A DNA stretch of 64,000 nt. Source: Paraburkholderia sp. IMGN_8. Lineage in GTDB: Bacteria; Pseudomonadota; Gammaproteobacteria; Burkholderiales; Burkholderiaceae. Made by a program: the position numbers and the translations under genes. The DNA lies in assembly GCF_038050405.1 (NCBI RefSeq), contig NZ_CP150900.1, positions 2,666,001 through 2,730,000 of the forward strand, written 5' to 3'. The notes under the pieces are model-generated. The model was not told where the DNA came from, ran no database searches, and saw only the letters and a list, made by a program, of their open reading frames with translations. The stretch's first letter is position 1. Each line of letters opens with the position of its first letter. Positions 47,405 through 58,932 of the stretch are shown piece after piece.

Positions 47405-48313
47405 TCAACCGCCCTCCGTCCGCTCGCTGCCACCTTGCAGGCGGGCCTTAAGCGCCGCTTCGAGGCCGCTCAACGCGTCGGGCGCGGCGTCCGTAATCGC
47501 CCACCAGGTCATGCCTTCGGCGTTCCAGTACGCGAGCGAGTAACCTTCGCGGGACACCGTCGGCGCAGCCGGGCCGTTCACGCGCAGCCCCGCGGCTGCC
47601 GCGCTGTTCTCGGGAAACACATATACGTCGATCACGTGCTTGCGATAACGGTACACCAGCACCGCCACCCGCTGGTGCGCGAGGTAATCCAGCCGCCCGC
47701 CTTCCAGCGCGAAGCCGTTCGCGGCCAGGTCTTCGACTGGCGGCGAATAGTCGAGCCGGCCGTTGAACCACGGCTTCACCGTATGCCGATCCGTCGAAAT
47801 CACGTCGATGTCATGGCCGGACAATTGCGCCCTGACGTGGCTCTCGACCAGTTCGTCGGTGAATGGCGCGACATCCGCCGCACGGTGCAGGTTCAGCGTG
47901 ACGCCCACAGCCACCGCACCCAATGCGACGACCAGCGCCGCCAGCCAGCCTTGCCCGATGAGTCTGCTCGCCCTGGCAGCGCCGCTCGCCCCGCCAAAGC
48001 CGCCCTGCGGACCACGCCAGCCGTCGAGCCAGCCAAGCCAGTGCCGCTTGCGTGGCGGCGGCTGACGGGTTGCGGGCACTGACACGGCTTCGCCAGTCGG
48101 CGGCAGCGACTCGACGATCCGCGCACGCAGCCCGTCCGGCGCCCGGTGATACGGCGCCGCGCGCAGCGACCGCTTCAGCGCATGCAGGCTTTCGCTTTCG
48201 CTCCGGCAGGCATCGCAACTATCGATATGCTGCTGGACGCGCAGCGCCTCCGGCGCAGGCAATTCCCGGTCGGCGCTCGCATCGAGGAGCGGCCGCGCTT
48301 CTTTACAGTCCAT
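47405..48313 (-). CDS. Anti-sigma factor with zinc-binding N-terminus
   Basis: 302 aa. The ZAS motif HIDSCDAC (H29, C33, C36) is cytoplasmic, a membrane helix lies at about 122-141, and the rest is periplasmic. It should sequester the ECF sigma encoded just upstream. The start has GGAG 8 nt before it and lies inside the sigma gene by 11 bp. Confidence 0.88.
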   Translation of the reverse strand: MDCKEARPLLDASADRELPAPEALRVQQHIDSCDACRSESESLHALKRSLRAAPYHRAPDGLRARIVESLPPTGEAVSVPATRQPPPRKRHWLGWLDGWRGPQGGFGGASGAARASRLIGQGWLAALVVALGAVAVGVTLNLHRAADVAPFTDELVESHVRAQLSGHDIDVISTDRHTVKPWFNGRLDYSPPVEDLAANGFALEGGRLDYLAHQRVAVLVYRYRKHVIDVYVFPENSAAAAGLRVNGPAAPTVSREGYSLAYWNAEGMTWWAITDAAPDALSGLEAALKARLQGGSERTEGG

Positions 48314-49022
48314 CTGGCGTCTCCTGAGTGAGGCCGGCTGCGCCGGTATTGTTAGGTGGCCTGCCATTGGAGGCCGCCCGCAGCGGTGTGATGGAAGCCG
48401 TCGGCCCCGCGCATGCTGAAGACATCGTGGCGCGCGGCGGCCCCCCTCCTTCGTTGGCCGTCAACAGCGCGGCCAGTTTGCGGCGGCCTCGCGCGAGTCT
48501 CGACATCACCGTGCCGATCGGCACGTCGGCCACCATCGCGATTTCCCGATAACCCATCTCTTCCAGCTCGCGCAGAATCAGCACCTCGCGGTACTCGACA
48601 GGCAACTGCGCGAGCGCCTCGTGCACACGCTTCACGTCCTCGTCGCGGATCAGCAGCGTTTGCGGATCGGCGCCGCCCGCGCTCCAGCCCTCGAAGGTGG
48701 CGTCGTCCATGGTGTCGTCGAATTCGACCACCTCGTGCGATGACGCGCGCCGCCGCCACTCCGTGTACCAGGTGCGGCGTACGATCGCCATCAGCCAGGG
48801 CCTGGCCGAATCGCCGCGGAATGTGTCGAAGAAACGGAACGCGCGCATGAATGCTTCCTGCACGACGTCGTCGGCATCGTTGGCGTTGCCGCACAACCAG
48901 CGCGCAAGGTTGTACGCGGCGTCGAGGTGCGGCAGCGCCAGTTGCTGAAAACGACGGCTACGCGCTGCGTCCGCATCGGCATTGACGTGCGCGCCAGCGT
49001 CATTTGAATCGGTTTCACCCAC
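48303..49022 (-). CDS. ECF family RNA polymerase sigma factor
   Basis: 239 aa from GTG. Region 2 (about 28-95, with DADDVVQEAFMRAFRFF) and region 4 (about 140-190, with LPVEYREVLILRELEEMGY and IGTVMSRLARGRRKL) are complete. A tail of about 45 residues after region 4 is unusual. The GTG at 49022 has GGAGGG upstream; an ATG at 49040 has none. Overlaps the anti-sigma gene by 11 bp. Confidence 0.9.
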   Translation of the reverse strand: MGETDSNDAGAHVNADADAARSRRFQQLALPHLDAAYNLARWLCGNANDADDVVQEAFMRAFRFFDTFRGDSARPWLMAIVRRTWYTEWRRRASSHEVVEFDDTMDDATFEGWSAGGADPQTLLIRDEDVKRVHEALAQLPVEYREVLILRELEEMGYREIAMVADVPIGTVMSRLARGRRKLAALLTANEGGGPPRATMSSACAGPTASITPLRAASNGRPPNNTGAAGLTQETPDGL

Positions 49023-49071
49023 CTCGGCCCTCCAGGGCATTGCGGCTACGCTGCGTGACTCGTCTTCACAA

Positions 49072-49101
49072 GATGACTGTCCGCAGGCCGAGTTTATTCC
49101 C
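49072..49101 (-). promoter_or_regulatory. Possible ECF-type autoregulated promoter
   Basis: Minus strand GGGAATAAAC, 14 bp, GTCATC. GGAAT/GGAAC-like -35 boxes are typical of ECF sigma factors that drive their own operon. About 50 bp before the sigma start. Confidence 0.4.
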
Positions 49102-49226
49102 GCCGCCGTATGGAATCCGCAAAAAGGCAGGAAAGACCGCGAATCATGAACCGCGGCACTCAACGATGAGCGGCACAATCCGGGCGGTCTGCGCGAAAGG
49201 CAGGCACGAGCGGCCCGCGCTAGTAG

Positions 49227-50141
49227 CTAGTAAGTTGCGCGGTTCCAGTAATCCTCGTCGGCGTACACCTCTTTCAGATAGTCGATGAAGTAGCGCACCT
49301 TGGCCGGCACATAACGCTGCTGCGGATACACCGCGAGAATGTCGTAATCGGGCAGCGCGAACTCGTCGAGCACGGTTTCGAGTTCGCCGCGCCCCAGTTG
49401 CTGGTGGATTTCCCACGTAGAACGCCAGCCGAGGCCGAGCCCCTCGGAGACCCAGCGATGCAGCAGCTCGCCGTCGTTGCAATCGAGCGTGCCGCCCACG
49501 CGCACCGTCGCCAGCTTGCCGTTGCGGCGGAAGTACCAGCCGCGGTTCTGGCCGCCTTGCAGATTGAACGCGAGGCAGTTGTGGCGCGGCAGGTCTTCGA
49601 GCGTTTTCGGCTTGCCGTACTTGCGGAAGTATTCCGGCGTGCCGCACACCACGCGCCGGTTCGAGGCCAGCTTCACCGCGACGAAATTCGGATCGACCGC
49701 GCCGCCGATCCGGATCGACAGGTCGTAGCCCTCGCGCACCAGATCCACCACCCGGTCGGTCAGATTGAACGACACCTGCAATTCCGGCTTGTCGGCGAGA
49801 AAGGCCGGCGCGAGCGGCGCGACGTGCTTGCGCCCGAACGCGGCCGGCGCCGACACGATCAGATGGCCGTTCACCGCGCGCCGTCCGGCGCTCAGCTCGT
49901 TTTCCGCCTGATCCCATTCGGTGAGCAGACCGCGGCAACGCTCGAGGAACGCCGCGCCGTCTTCGCTGACAACCAGCCGCCGCGTCGAACGGTACATCAG
50001 CTTTACGCCCAGGCGCTTTTCCAGGGCGTCGATGCGGCGCCCGAGAATCACCGGCGACACGCCCTCTTCCAGCGCGGCAGCAGCGAGGCTGCCCGCGTCC
50101 GCGACGCGTACAAAGGTTTCGATCTGTTTGAAGCGGTCCAT
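49227..50141 (-). CDS. LysR family transcriptional regulator
   Basis: 304 aa. Winged helix at 1-60 (MDRFKQIETFVRVADAGSLA), then a periplasmic-binding-protein-like effector domain. The ATG at 50141 has GGAG upstream; an earlier ATG 18 nt away falls in a local repeat. It is divergent from gcl and probably controls the glyoxylate operon. Confidence 0.9.
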   Translation of the reverse strand: MDRFKQIETFVRVADAGSLAAAALEEGVSPVILGRRIDALEKRLGVKLMYRSTRRLVVSEDGAAFLERCRGLLTEWDQAENELSAGRRAVNGHLIVSAPAAFGRKHVAPLAPAFLADKPELQVSFNLTDRVVDLVREGYDLSIRIGGAVDPNFVAVKLASNRRVVCGTPEYFRKYGKPKTLEDLPRHNCLAFNLQGGQNRGWYFRRNGKLATVRVGGTLDCNDGELLHRWVSEGLGLGWRSTWEIHQQLGRGELETVLDEFALPDYDILAVYPQQRYVPAKVRYFIDYLKEVYADEDYWNRATY

Positions 50142-50147
50142 GTTCGT

Positions 50148-50301
50148 CTCCGGTCCCATGCAAAGCTGTCGACCGGAGTTAGCGCTTTAGCTGTCGGCCA
50201 GAGTTCGCGTGTCGGCTGGAGTTAGCGCTTTAGCGCTTACTCCAGCCCCATAGCGCGTTACTCTGGTCCCATGCAAAGCACTTACTCCGGTCCCATGCAA
50301 G
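50148..50301. repeat. Three copies of a CT(C/T)(C/T)GGTCCCATGCAA repeat
   Basis: Copies at 50148-50165, 50261-50278 and 50285-50301. Between them GGAGTTAGCGCTTTAGC occurs twice, and CTGGAGT...ACTCCAG forms a hairpin near 50215-50245. The 50142-50473 gap has no gene. The first copy supplies the ribosome site of the LysR gene. Confidence 0.75.
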
Positions 50302-50404
50302 ATCGTTGCTGCCAGTCTCGCCGGCAATTCCGGCGCATGTCGCTATGCCCGGCATTCCATACTTTTTGTTTCGAAAAAAGCGACCTGGACTGATCTTATC
50401 AAAC

Positions 50405-50423
50405 CTTTAGGTCGGGCCTAAAG
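50405..50423 (+). promoter_or_regulatory. Putative LysR operator upstream of gcl
   Basis: CTTTAGG-TCGGG-CCTAAAG is a perfect 7-5-7 palindrome with the T-N11-A spacing of LysR sites, 51 bp before gcl. Confidence 0.6.
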
Positions 50424-50473
50424 TGCGATGAACACCCTTAGTTCGCACATCCCCAGACATTCAGGAGACATTC

Positions 50474-52252
<1,779 letters not shown>

Positions 52253-52351
52253 GTTTCCTGCCTTTGCATCACGTGAGCGGTCCGGCATCAATGAGCAACC
52301 GGGCCGCCTCGTGAAGTTATTCCACTGACCGACCAGCGAGATCTACGCGCC

Positions 52352-53161
52352 ATGCCGAAATTTGCAGCGAACCTAACCATGCTGTTCAATGAAGTCCCGT
52401 TCCTCGACCGCTTTCAGGCAGCCGCGGACGCGGGTTTCAACGCCGTCGAATTCCTGTTTCCGTATCCGTATCAGATCGCCGAACTGAGCGAGCGTCTGCA
52501 ACAGAACCGCCTGAAGCTCGTGCTGCACAACCTGCCCGCAGGCAACTGGGAAGCGGGCGAACGCGGCATCGCGTGCCTGCCGGATCGCGTGAGCGAGTTC
52601 CAGGAAGGCGTCGGCCGCGCGATCGAATACGCGCAGGCTTTGAAGGTGCCGCAACTGAACTGCCTCGTCGGCATTCCGACTGCGGGCGTCGATGCGGACA
52701 AGGCGCGCTCGACGATCGTCGATAACCTGCGCTTCGCCGCGGGCGAACTGAAGAAGGCCGGCATCAAGCTGCTGGTCGAGCCGTGCAATTCGTACGACAT
52801 CCCGGGCTTCGCGCTGAACCGTTCGGGCGAAGGCCTCGACGTGATTCGCGCAGTCGGCTCGGACAATCTGTTCCTGCAATACGACATCTATCACATGCAA
52901 CGGATGGAAGGCGAACTCGCGGCGACGATCAAGAAAAACCTGCCGCAGATCGCGCACATCCAGCTCGCCGACAACCCGGGCCGCAACGAGCCGGGCACCG
53001 GCGAAATCAACTACCCGTTCCTGTTCGACCTGCTCGACTCGCTCGGCTACGACGGTTACGTCGGTTGCGAATACAAGCCGCGCACCACCACCACAGCCGG
53101 CCTCGGCTGGGTACAGAGCGTGGCCGGGCAAACACGCGGCGCAGCCCACGCCGCCGCCTGA
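52352..53161 (+). CDS. hyi: Hydroxypyruvate isomerase
   Basis: 269 aa TIM-barrel of the AP-endonuclease-2 superfamily. PKFAANLTMLFNEVPFLDRF and the metal-site block VEPCNSYDIPGF are typical. It interconverts hydroxypyruvate and tartronate semialdehyde. It starts 99 bp after gcl. Confidence 0.93.
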   Translation: MPKFAANLTMLFNEVPFLDRFQAAADAGFNAVEFLFPYPYQIAELSERLQQNRLKLVLHNLPAGNWEAGERGIACLPDRVSEFQEGVGRAIEYAQALKVPQLNCLVGIPTAGVDADKARSTIVDNLRFAAGELKKAGIKLLVEPCNSYDIPGFALNRSGEGLDVIRAVGSDNLFLQYDIYHMQRMEGELAATIKKNLPQIAHIQLADNPGRNEPGTGEINYPFLFDLLDSLGYDGYVGCEYKPRTTTTAGLGWVQSVAGQTRGAAHAAA

Positions 53162-53232
53162 TTCATCAGGCACGTCACGCCCCGAAGGAAGTCCCCCTGG
53201 GGGACCCCAAACTACACTGGAGATTCAGAAAC

Positions 53233-54141
53233 ATGGCAAAGATCGGTTTTATCGGCCTCGGCATCATGGGCGCGCACATGGCGCGCAACCTCATCAAGGG
53301 CGGTCACTCGCTGTTCGTGACCGGTGCGTACCCGGTGCCGGAAGATCTGAGCAAGACGACCAGCGTGGTCGCTAATTCGACCGCTGTCGCACAGGCCGCC
53401 GACATTGTCATCATCATGGTGCCGGACACGCCTGACGTCGCCAACGTGCTGTTCGCCGACGACGGCGTCGCCGCCGGCCTCACGCAAGGCAAGCTGGTGA
53501 TCGACATGAGCTCGATCTCGCCGCTCGATACGCAGGCCTTCGCGAAAAAGATCAACGCGCTCGGCGCCGATTACCTCGACGCGCCGGTGTCCGGCGGCGA
53601 AGTCGGTGCGCGTGAAGCGTCGCTGACGATCATGGTCGGCGGCCCGGAAAAAGCATTCGCGCGGGCCTTGCCGCTGTTCGAACTGATGGGCAAGAACATC
53701 TCGCTAATCGGCGACAACGGCGCGGGTCAAACCTGCAAGGTCGCGAACCAGATCATCGTCGCGCTGAACATCGAAGCCGTGGCCGAAGCGCTACTCTTCG
53801 CATCGCGCTCGGGCGCCGATCCGGAGCGGGTTCGCAAAGCGCTGATGGGTGGCTTCGCTTCGTCGCGGATTCTCGAAGTGCACGGCGAGCGCATGACCAA
53901 GCGCAAGTTCGATCCGGGCTTCCGCATCGAACTGCATCAGAAGGATCTGAACCTCGCACTCGACGGCGCGCGCAAGCTGGGCATCGCCCTGCCGCATACG
54001 GCGAGTGCACAGCAACTGTTCAGCGTGTGCGCGGCGAATGGCGGCAAAGCATGGGATCACTCGGCGATGGTGCGCGCGCTGGAAATCATGGCGAACTACG
54101 AAGTCGCGCAAACGCCGGATAGCGAAGCAAAGGCTGCCTGA
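53233..54141 (+). CDS. glxR: 2-hydroxy-3-oxopropionate (tartronate semialdehyde) reductase
   Basis: 302 aa beta-hydroxyacid dehydrogenase. NAD(P) motif IGFIGLGIMGAHMARNL, substrate motif DAPVSGGEVGA and catalytic Lys in GAGQTCKVANQ. It reduces tartronate semialdehyde to glycerate. Third gene of the operon. Confidence 0.95.
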   Translation: MAKIGFIGLGIMGAHMARNLIKGGHSLFVTGAYPVPEDLSKTTSVVANSTAVAQAADIVIIMVPDTPDVANVLFADDGVAAGLTQGKLVIDMSSISPLDTQAFAKKINALGADYLDAPVSGGEVGAREASLTIMVGGPEKAFARALPLFELMGKNISLIGDNGAGQTCKVANQIIVALNIEAVAEALLFASRSGADPERVRKALMGGFASSRILEVHGERMTKRKFDPGFRIELHQKDLNLALDGARKLGIALPHTASAQQLFSVCAANGGKAWDHSAMVRALEIMANYEVAQTPDSEAKAA

Positions 54142-54630
54142 CGTATTTCCCGCAGAGGCCGGTTGCACGGGTCACACACGTGACCCGCCGTATCGGAGCG
54201 AACCGCGACAGGTCAATCAGGGAGTATGCAGCGAGCGTCAAACGCAGCACATAAAAACAACATGACGCAGTCACACAGGTTGCCGTGATCGTTGCATCGT
54301 CATCGTCACGGCAACCGCAGGTGGGGCGCCCGGTCCGTCGTGCGGCATGTGCGGCGGAGCGGGCAAATCGTGCCGCTCTGGGCTGAGAGCGGCAAGTGGG
54401 GTCCGCAGCGGCACCCGGCGGCGCCGGGGAAGCCTTGGTCGGTCAGACGTCGTCGTCGGGTGTCCTGCTGTCGGATTTCATGTACAGGCATTTCTCGCCA
54501 ATTTCTCGCAGCGGCTGTTTTATTGACGCCGCTTGCCTGCACGTTCTTGCACCCTTCTCCGACCTTAAAAATCCGGGTCAGGTGCTGATCAATAACCCTA
54601 TATAACCCAATCACCGTACGCCGAAACGAC
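54142..54630. other. Hairpin-bearing region after glxR
   Basis: No convincing gene. Two perfect inverted repeats: CGGGTCAC/GTGACCCG at 54168-54187 and GGTTGCCGTGA/TCACGGCAACC at 54278-54316. A TATATAA stretch lies near 54600. Confidence 0.5.
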
Positions 54631-54670
54631 AACGCGGCGCTCAGGGCAGATGCCTTGAGCGCCGCGTTTT
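54631..54670 (+). terminator. Intrinsic terminator for the glx operon
   Basis: Stem of AACGCGGCGCTCA / TGAGCGCCGCGTT continuing inward through GGC/GCC, then TTTT on the plus strand. Confidence 0.8.
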
Positions 54671-54708
54671 CAGTCAACCTCTACGCGCGCGACGTAGCCG
54701 GCGCCGCT

Positions 54709-55764
54709 TCAATACGTATCGAACACCTTCTGCAACGCCACCGCTCCCGTGCCGCCCGCCGCCAGCGCCAGCATCAGCAGCACGCGCGCCTTGTACGGGT
54801 TCAGCGACCCCGCGCTGACGAAACCCAGCGCATCATCCGCGGCGGCGCCGTTGTGCATCACATGCCCGGAACCCACTCTCGACGAACGCACTACCGCGAC
54901 CCCTTGCGAGGCCGCGTCGGCCAACGCCTGCGCCATCGTCGCGTGAATCGAGCCGTTACCCGTGCCCGCCACCACGATGCCACGCACGCCGGCGGCGACC
55001 AGCGCATCCACGGCGATCCGCGATACGCCCGCATAGCTCGCGACAATCTCCACATGCGGCCACTTCGCGCCGATCACGAATTCGGTCGCGACCGTATGCG
55101 GGCGCACCACGCCGCGCTGGAATTCAACCCGGCCGTCCTGCACCCAGCCGAGCGCGCCGATTTCGGGCGACTGGAATGCATCGACGGCGTAGGTGCTCGT
55201 CTTGACCACATCGCGAGCGCTGTGGATCCGGTTGTTGAACGCGACCAGCACGCCCTGCCCGCGTGACGCTTCATTCGCCGCGACCGTCACGGCATTGAGC
55301 AGATTCAGCGGGCCATCGGCGGAAAGCGCCGAGGCCGGGCGCATCGCCGCGGTCAACACGACCGGCTTGGCGGACTTGATCGTCAGATGCAGCAGGTACG
55401 CGGTTTCTTCGAGCGTATCGGTGCCGTGCGTGATCACCACGCCGTCGATTTCGTCGGACGCCAGCAGCGTGTTGACGCGTTGCGCGAGCGTGGTCCATAG
55501 CGGCATCGCCATGTCTTTGCTGTCGACGCTGGCAATCTGCTCGGCTTGAATCCGCGCGACGGTGGACAAGGCCGGCACCACGGCCAGCAGTTGATCGACG
55601 CCGACCACGCCCGCCTGATAGCCGGACGTATTGGTGGCGTCCGCGGCCGCCCCGGCAATCGTGCCGCCGGTCGCCAGCACGGCAATACGAGGCAACAGCG
55701 GTGCCGGCGGCGGCGTTGCGCCGTCGTCAGAAGGCGTCGCGGAAGAGGAAGTCAAAGTATTCAT
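54709..55764 (-). CDS. L-asparaginase
   Basis: 351 aa. The two catalytic threonine blocks are present: LATGGTIAGAA (T35) and VITHGTDTLEET. No clear signal peptide is visible in the polar, Pro-rich first 25 residues, so the cellular location is uncertain. It lies downstream of cysB on the same strand. Confidence 0.94.
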   Translation of the reverse strand: MNTLTSSSATPSDDGATPPPAPLLPRIAVLATGGTIAGAAADATNTSGYQAGVVGVDQLLAVVPALSTVARIQAEQIASVDSKDMAMPLWTTLAQRVNTLLASDEIDGVVITHGTDTLEETAYLLHLTIKSAKPVVLTAAMRPASALSADGPLNLLNAVTVAANEASRGQGVLVAFNNRIHSARDVVKTSTYAVDAFQSPEIGALGWVQDGRVEFQRGVVRPHTVATEFVIGAKWPHVEIVASYAGVSRIAVDALVAAGVRGIVVAGTGNGSIHATMAQALADAASQGVAVVRSSRVGSGHVMHNGAAADDALGFVSAGSLNPYKARVLLMLALAAGGTGAVALQKVFDTY

Positions 55765-55876
55765 GGCGGCGATTGTAAGCGATGCGCCGCGCGCCGCAAT
55801 GCGTTTAAAAACGCATTGCCGTTCCTTTTATGTCAGGTCAGCGCGGGCCACGGCGGCCCGCGCCCCGTCAAACCGA

Positions 55877-56803
55877 TTAAACCGCTTCGCGCAACTGAGC
55901 GGCGATTTCCGCTTCGTTCAACTGCGGCGCGAACATCTCGATCAGCCGGTACGCATACGCGCGCAGGAACGCGCCCTTGCGCAACCCAACCCGTGTCGTG
56001 CTCGCTTCGAACAGATGCTGCGTATCCAGCGCGACCAGCTCCGTGTCGCGCTTCGGATCGTAGGCCATCGCCGCGACCACGCCGATCCCCATGCCGAGTT
56101 CGACATAGGTCTTGATCACGTCCGCGTCGATGGCGGTCAGCACCACGTCCGGCAACGCGCCCGCTTTCGCGAACGCCTGGTCGATGTGCGAGCGGCCCGT
56201 GAAGTCCTGGTCGTACGTGACGATTGGGAATTCAGCGATCTCGTCGAGTGTCAGATTAGGCCGCCCCACCAGCGGATGGCCTTTCGGCACAACCACGATG
56301 TGATGCCATGAATAGCACGGGAACGTGACGATATCCGGGAAGCGGTCGAGCGCTTCGGTCGAAATGCCGATGTCCGCTTCGCCGTTGATAATCATCTGCG
56401 CGATCTGCTGCGGACTGCCCTGGCGCAGCGCCAGATGAACCTTCGGGAACACCTCGGTGAACTGGCGGATCACCTTCGGCAGCGCGTAACGCGCCTGTGT
56501 GTGCGTCGTCGCCACGACCAGGTGGCCGCTGTCCTGATCGGCGTATTGGCGCGCGACGCGGCGCAGATTTTCCGCGTCGAGCAGCATCCGCTCGATCAGT
56601 TGATGCACCGCTTTGCCCGGCTCGGTGAGCCCAGTCAGACGCTTGCCGCGCCGGATGAAAATATCGACGCCGAGTTCGTCTTCGAGATCCTTGATCTGTT
56701 TCGATACGCCCGACTGCGACGTGTACAACACGTTCGCCACCTCGGTCAGATTCATGTTCTGACGCACGGCTTCGCGCACGAAGCGCAATTGCTGGAAGTT
56801 CAT
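55877..56803 (-). CDS. cysB: LysR-type sulfur regulator CysB
   Basis: 308 aa. It starts MNFQQLRFVREAVRQNMNLTEV with the CysB/Cbl-like winged helix; the effector domain carries the sulfate/acetylserine-binding fold with TTHTQARYALP. It should activate sulfate uptake and reduction with N-acetylserine. It follows cysA by 63 bp. Confidence 0.9.
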   Translation of the reverse strand: MNFQQLRFVREAVRQNMNLTEVANVLYTSQSGVSKQIKDLEDELGVDIFIRRGKRLTGLTEPGKAVHQLIERMLLDAENLRRVARQYADQDSGHLVVATTHTQARYALPKVIRQFTEVFPKVHLALRQGSPQQIAQMIINGEADIGISTEALDRFPDIVTFPCYSWHHIVVVPKGHPLVGRPNLTLDEIAEFPIVTYDQDFTGRSHIDQAFAKAGALPDVVLTAIDADVIKTYVELGMGIGVVAAMAYDPKRDTELVALDTQHLFEASTTRVGLRKGAFLRAYAYRLIEMFAPQLNEAEIAAQLREAV

Positions 56804-56866
56804 TTGTATGTCTCCGGTTCAGCCAGAGTTAGGTTATTTGAATGGGTTTTCTTAAGACGAAGCCGC

Positions 56867-57925
56867 TCATTGCGCAGGGAAAACGCGCAACGCGCGCGGC
56901 ACCGCGGTGACGCCGTCGCCGATCGCCAGTTGCAAGTCGCGCCACGCTTCGCGATCGAGTTCCGCTTCGAGCACATTGCCCTCGCGGCCCGCGAGTTCGA
57001 CGCGTACCGAGCCGCCGAGCGTCACCACGCGCCGCACGTCGACGACGATGCCTTCGCGATGACCCGCCGCCTGCGGATACAGCTGCAGATCGTGCGGACG
57101 CACATAGGCGAACGCCGGGCCGCTGAAATCAGCCTTGATCGCAACCGGCAGCGCCGCGCCGTCCACCACGAAGCCGCTCGAATCGACCTTGCCATGCAGC
57201 CGGTTCGCCGCGCCGAGAAACTCGTAGACGAATGAGGTCTGCGGATGGTCGTACACGTCTTGCGGACTGCCGACCTGCTCCACGTGCCCACGATTAAGCA
57301 CGACGATCCGATCGGCCACTTCGAGCGCTTCTTCCTGATCGTGCGTGACGAAGATCGTTGAGATATGCAGATCGTCATGCAGACGCCGCAGCCAGCTGCG
57401 CAGTTCCTTGCGGACCTTCGCATCCAGTGCGCCGAACGGTTCGTCGAGCAGCAGCACCTTCGGTTCGACGGCCAGCGCGCGCGCCAATGCGATCCGCTGC
57501 CGTTGACCGCCCGACAGTTCCGACGGATAGCGTTGCGCCAGCCAATCGAGTTGCACGAGCTTCAGCAGTTCATGCACCTTCTCGCGAATCACCGCTTCCG
57601 ACGGCCGTTCCTTACGCGGCTTCACGCGCAGGCCGAACGCGACGTTCTCGAACACCGTCATATGACGGAACAGCGCGTAATGCTGGAACACAAAACCCAC
57701 TTCGCGCTCGCGCGCACCGACCGTCGCGACGTCCTGGCCTTGCAGCACGACCTGGCCGCCGTCCGCGTATTCGAGTCCGGCGATCACACGCAGCAAGGTC
57801 GTCTTGCCACAGCCCGACGGCCCGAGCAGCGCAACCAGTTCGCCCGGCGGGAAGTCGAGCGAAACGTTATCGAGCGCGACGAAATCGCCAAAGCGCTTTT
57901 GCAGGTTACGAACGGTGATACCCAT
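56867..57925 (-). CDS. cysA: Sulfate/thiosulfate ABC transporter ATP-binding protein
   Basis: 352 aa. Walker A GPSGCGKT, signature [15 protein letters not shown], Walker [13 protein letters not shown], and a C-terminal TOBE-like domain. The ATG at 57925 overlaps the cysW stop by one base; a longer open frame upstream belongs to another frame of cysW. Confidence 0.97.
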   Translation of the reverse strand: MGITVRNLQKRFGDFVALDNVSLDFPPGELVALLGPSGCGKTTLLRVIAGLEYADGGQVVLQGQDVATVGAREREVGFVFQHYALFRHMTVFENVAFGLRVKPRKERPSEAVIREKVHELLKLVQLDWLAQRYPSELSGGQRQRIALARALAVEPKVLLLDEPFGALDAKVRKELRSWLRRLHDDLHISTIFVTHDQEEALEVADRIVVLNRGHVEQVGSPQDVYDHPQTSFVYEFLGAANRLHGKVDSSGFVVDGAALPVAIKADFSGPAFAYVRPHDLQLYPQAAGHREGIVVDVRRVVTLGGSVRVELAGREGNVLEAELDREAWRDLQLAIGDGVTAVPRALRVFPAQ

Positions 57926-58932
57926 TACAGCTCTCCTTGCTTGACCGGGTGCTGATGCAGCGCCTTTGCCGTGTTCACGGACGATGATGCCGACGACGGC
58001 GGCGTGACGGGACCTGCGTACGCGGGCACATCGCGCGCGTCCGACAGTTCCGCCGACATATGGCGTTCGGCGAGCAGCTTCAGACCGAGCGTCACGAGTG
58101 CGAGCAAGGCCAGCACCGACGCCACGGCGAACGCCGCCGAGAAGTTGTATTCGTTGTAGAGAATTTCGACGTGCAGCGGCATCGTGTCGGTTTGTCCGCG
58201 AATGTGACCGGACACCACCGACACGGCGCCGAACTCGCCCATCGCCCGCGCATTGCACAGAATAACGCCGTACAGCAGGCCCCATTTGACGTTCGGCAGC
58301 GTGACGCGGCGAAATATCTGCCAGCCCGATGCGCCGAGCACGTGCGCGGCCTCTTCTTCGTCGTTGCCTTGCGCCTGCATCAACGGAATCAGTTCGCGCG
58401 CGACGAACGGGAACGTGACGAAGATCGTCGCCAGCACGATGCCGGGCACGGCGAAGATGATCTGAACGTTGTGCGCTTGCAGCCATGGCCCGAACCAGCC
58501 TTGCGCGCCGAACATCAGCACGTAGATCAAGCCGGAAATCACCGGCGAGACCGAAAACGGCAGATCGATCAGCGTGGTCAAGAGCGCCTTGCCGCGAAAT
58601 TCGAACTTGGCGATACACCATGACGCGGCAAGGCCGAACACCAGATTCAGCGGCACAGCGATCGCGGCGGTAATCACGGTGAGCTTGATCGCCGAGAGCG
58701 CATCCGGATCGGCGAGCGATTCCAGATAGAAGCCGATGCCTTTGTTCAACGCCTGATAGAACACAGCGACCAGCGGCACGACCAGAAACAGCGCGAGAAA
58801 CAGCAACGCGATGCCGGTCAGAATCCAGCGCACGACAGGCGGCTCGGTCACCGGATCGGGACGGCGAGCCACGTTGAGCGGCGCGCGCGGCGCGGCGGCG
58901 ATCGCTACGGCATCGGCAGTATCGCGGCTCAT
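57925..58932 (-). CDS. cysW: Sulfate ABC transporter permease CysW
   Basis: 335 aa with about six membrane helices and the EAA loop ([19 protein letters not shown]). An N-terminal cytoplasmic extension of about 35 residues and a Pro/Ser-rich tail are longer than in E. coli. Overlaps cysT by 4 bp and cysA by one base. Confidence 0.95.
   Translation of the reverse strand: MSRDTADAVAIAAAPRAPLNVARRPDPVTEPPVVRWILTGIALLFLALFLVVPLVAVFYQALNKGIGFYLESLADPDALSAIKLTVITAAIAVPLNLVFGLAASWCIAKFEFRGKALLTTLIDLPFSVSPVISGLIYVLMFGAQGWFGPWLQAHNVQIIFAVPGIVLATIFVTFPFVARELIPLMQAQGNDEEEAAHVLGASGWQIFRRVTLPNVKWGLLYGVILCNARAMGEFGAVSVVSGHIRGQTDTMPLHVEILYNEYNFSAAFAVASVLALLALVTLGLKLLAERHMSAELSDARDVPAYAGPVTPPSSASSSVNTAKALHQHPVKQGEL

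Noticed and set aside
54306..54677. Possible minus-strand gene of 123 aa after glxR
   Set aside because: Arg/Cys-rich, no ribosome site, runs across a terminator and an inverted repeat; looks like a chance frame in GC-rich DNA.
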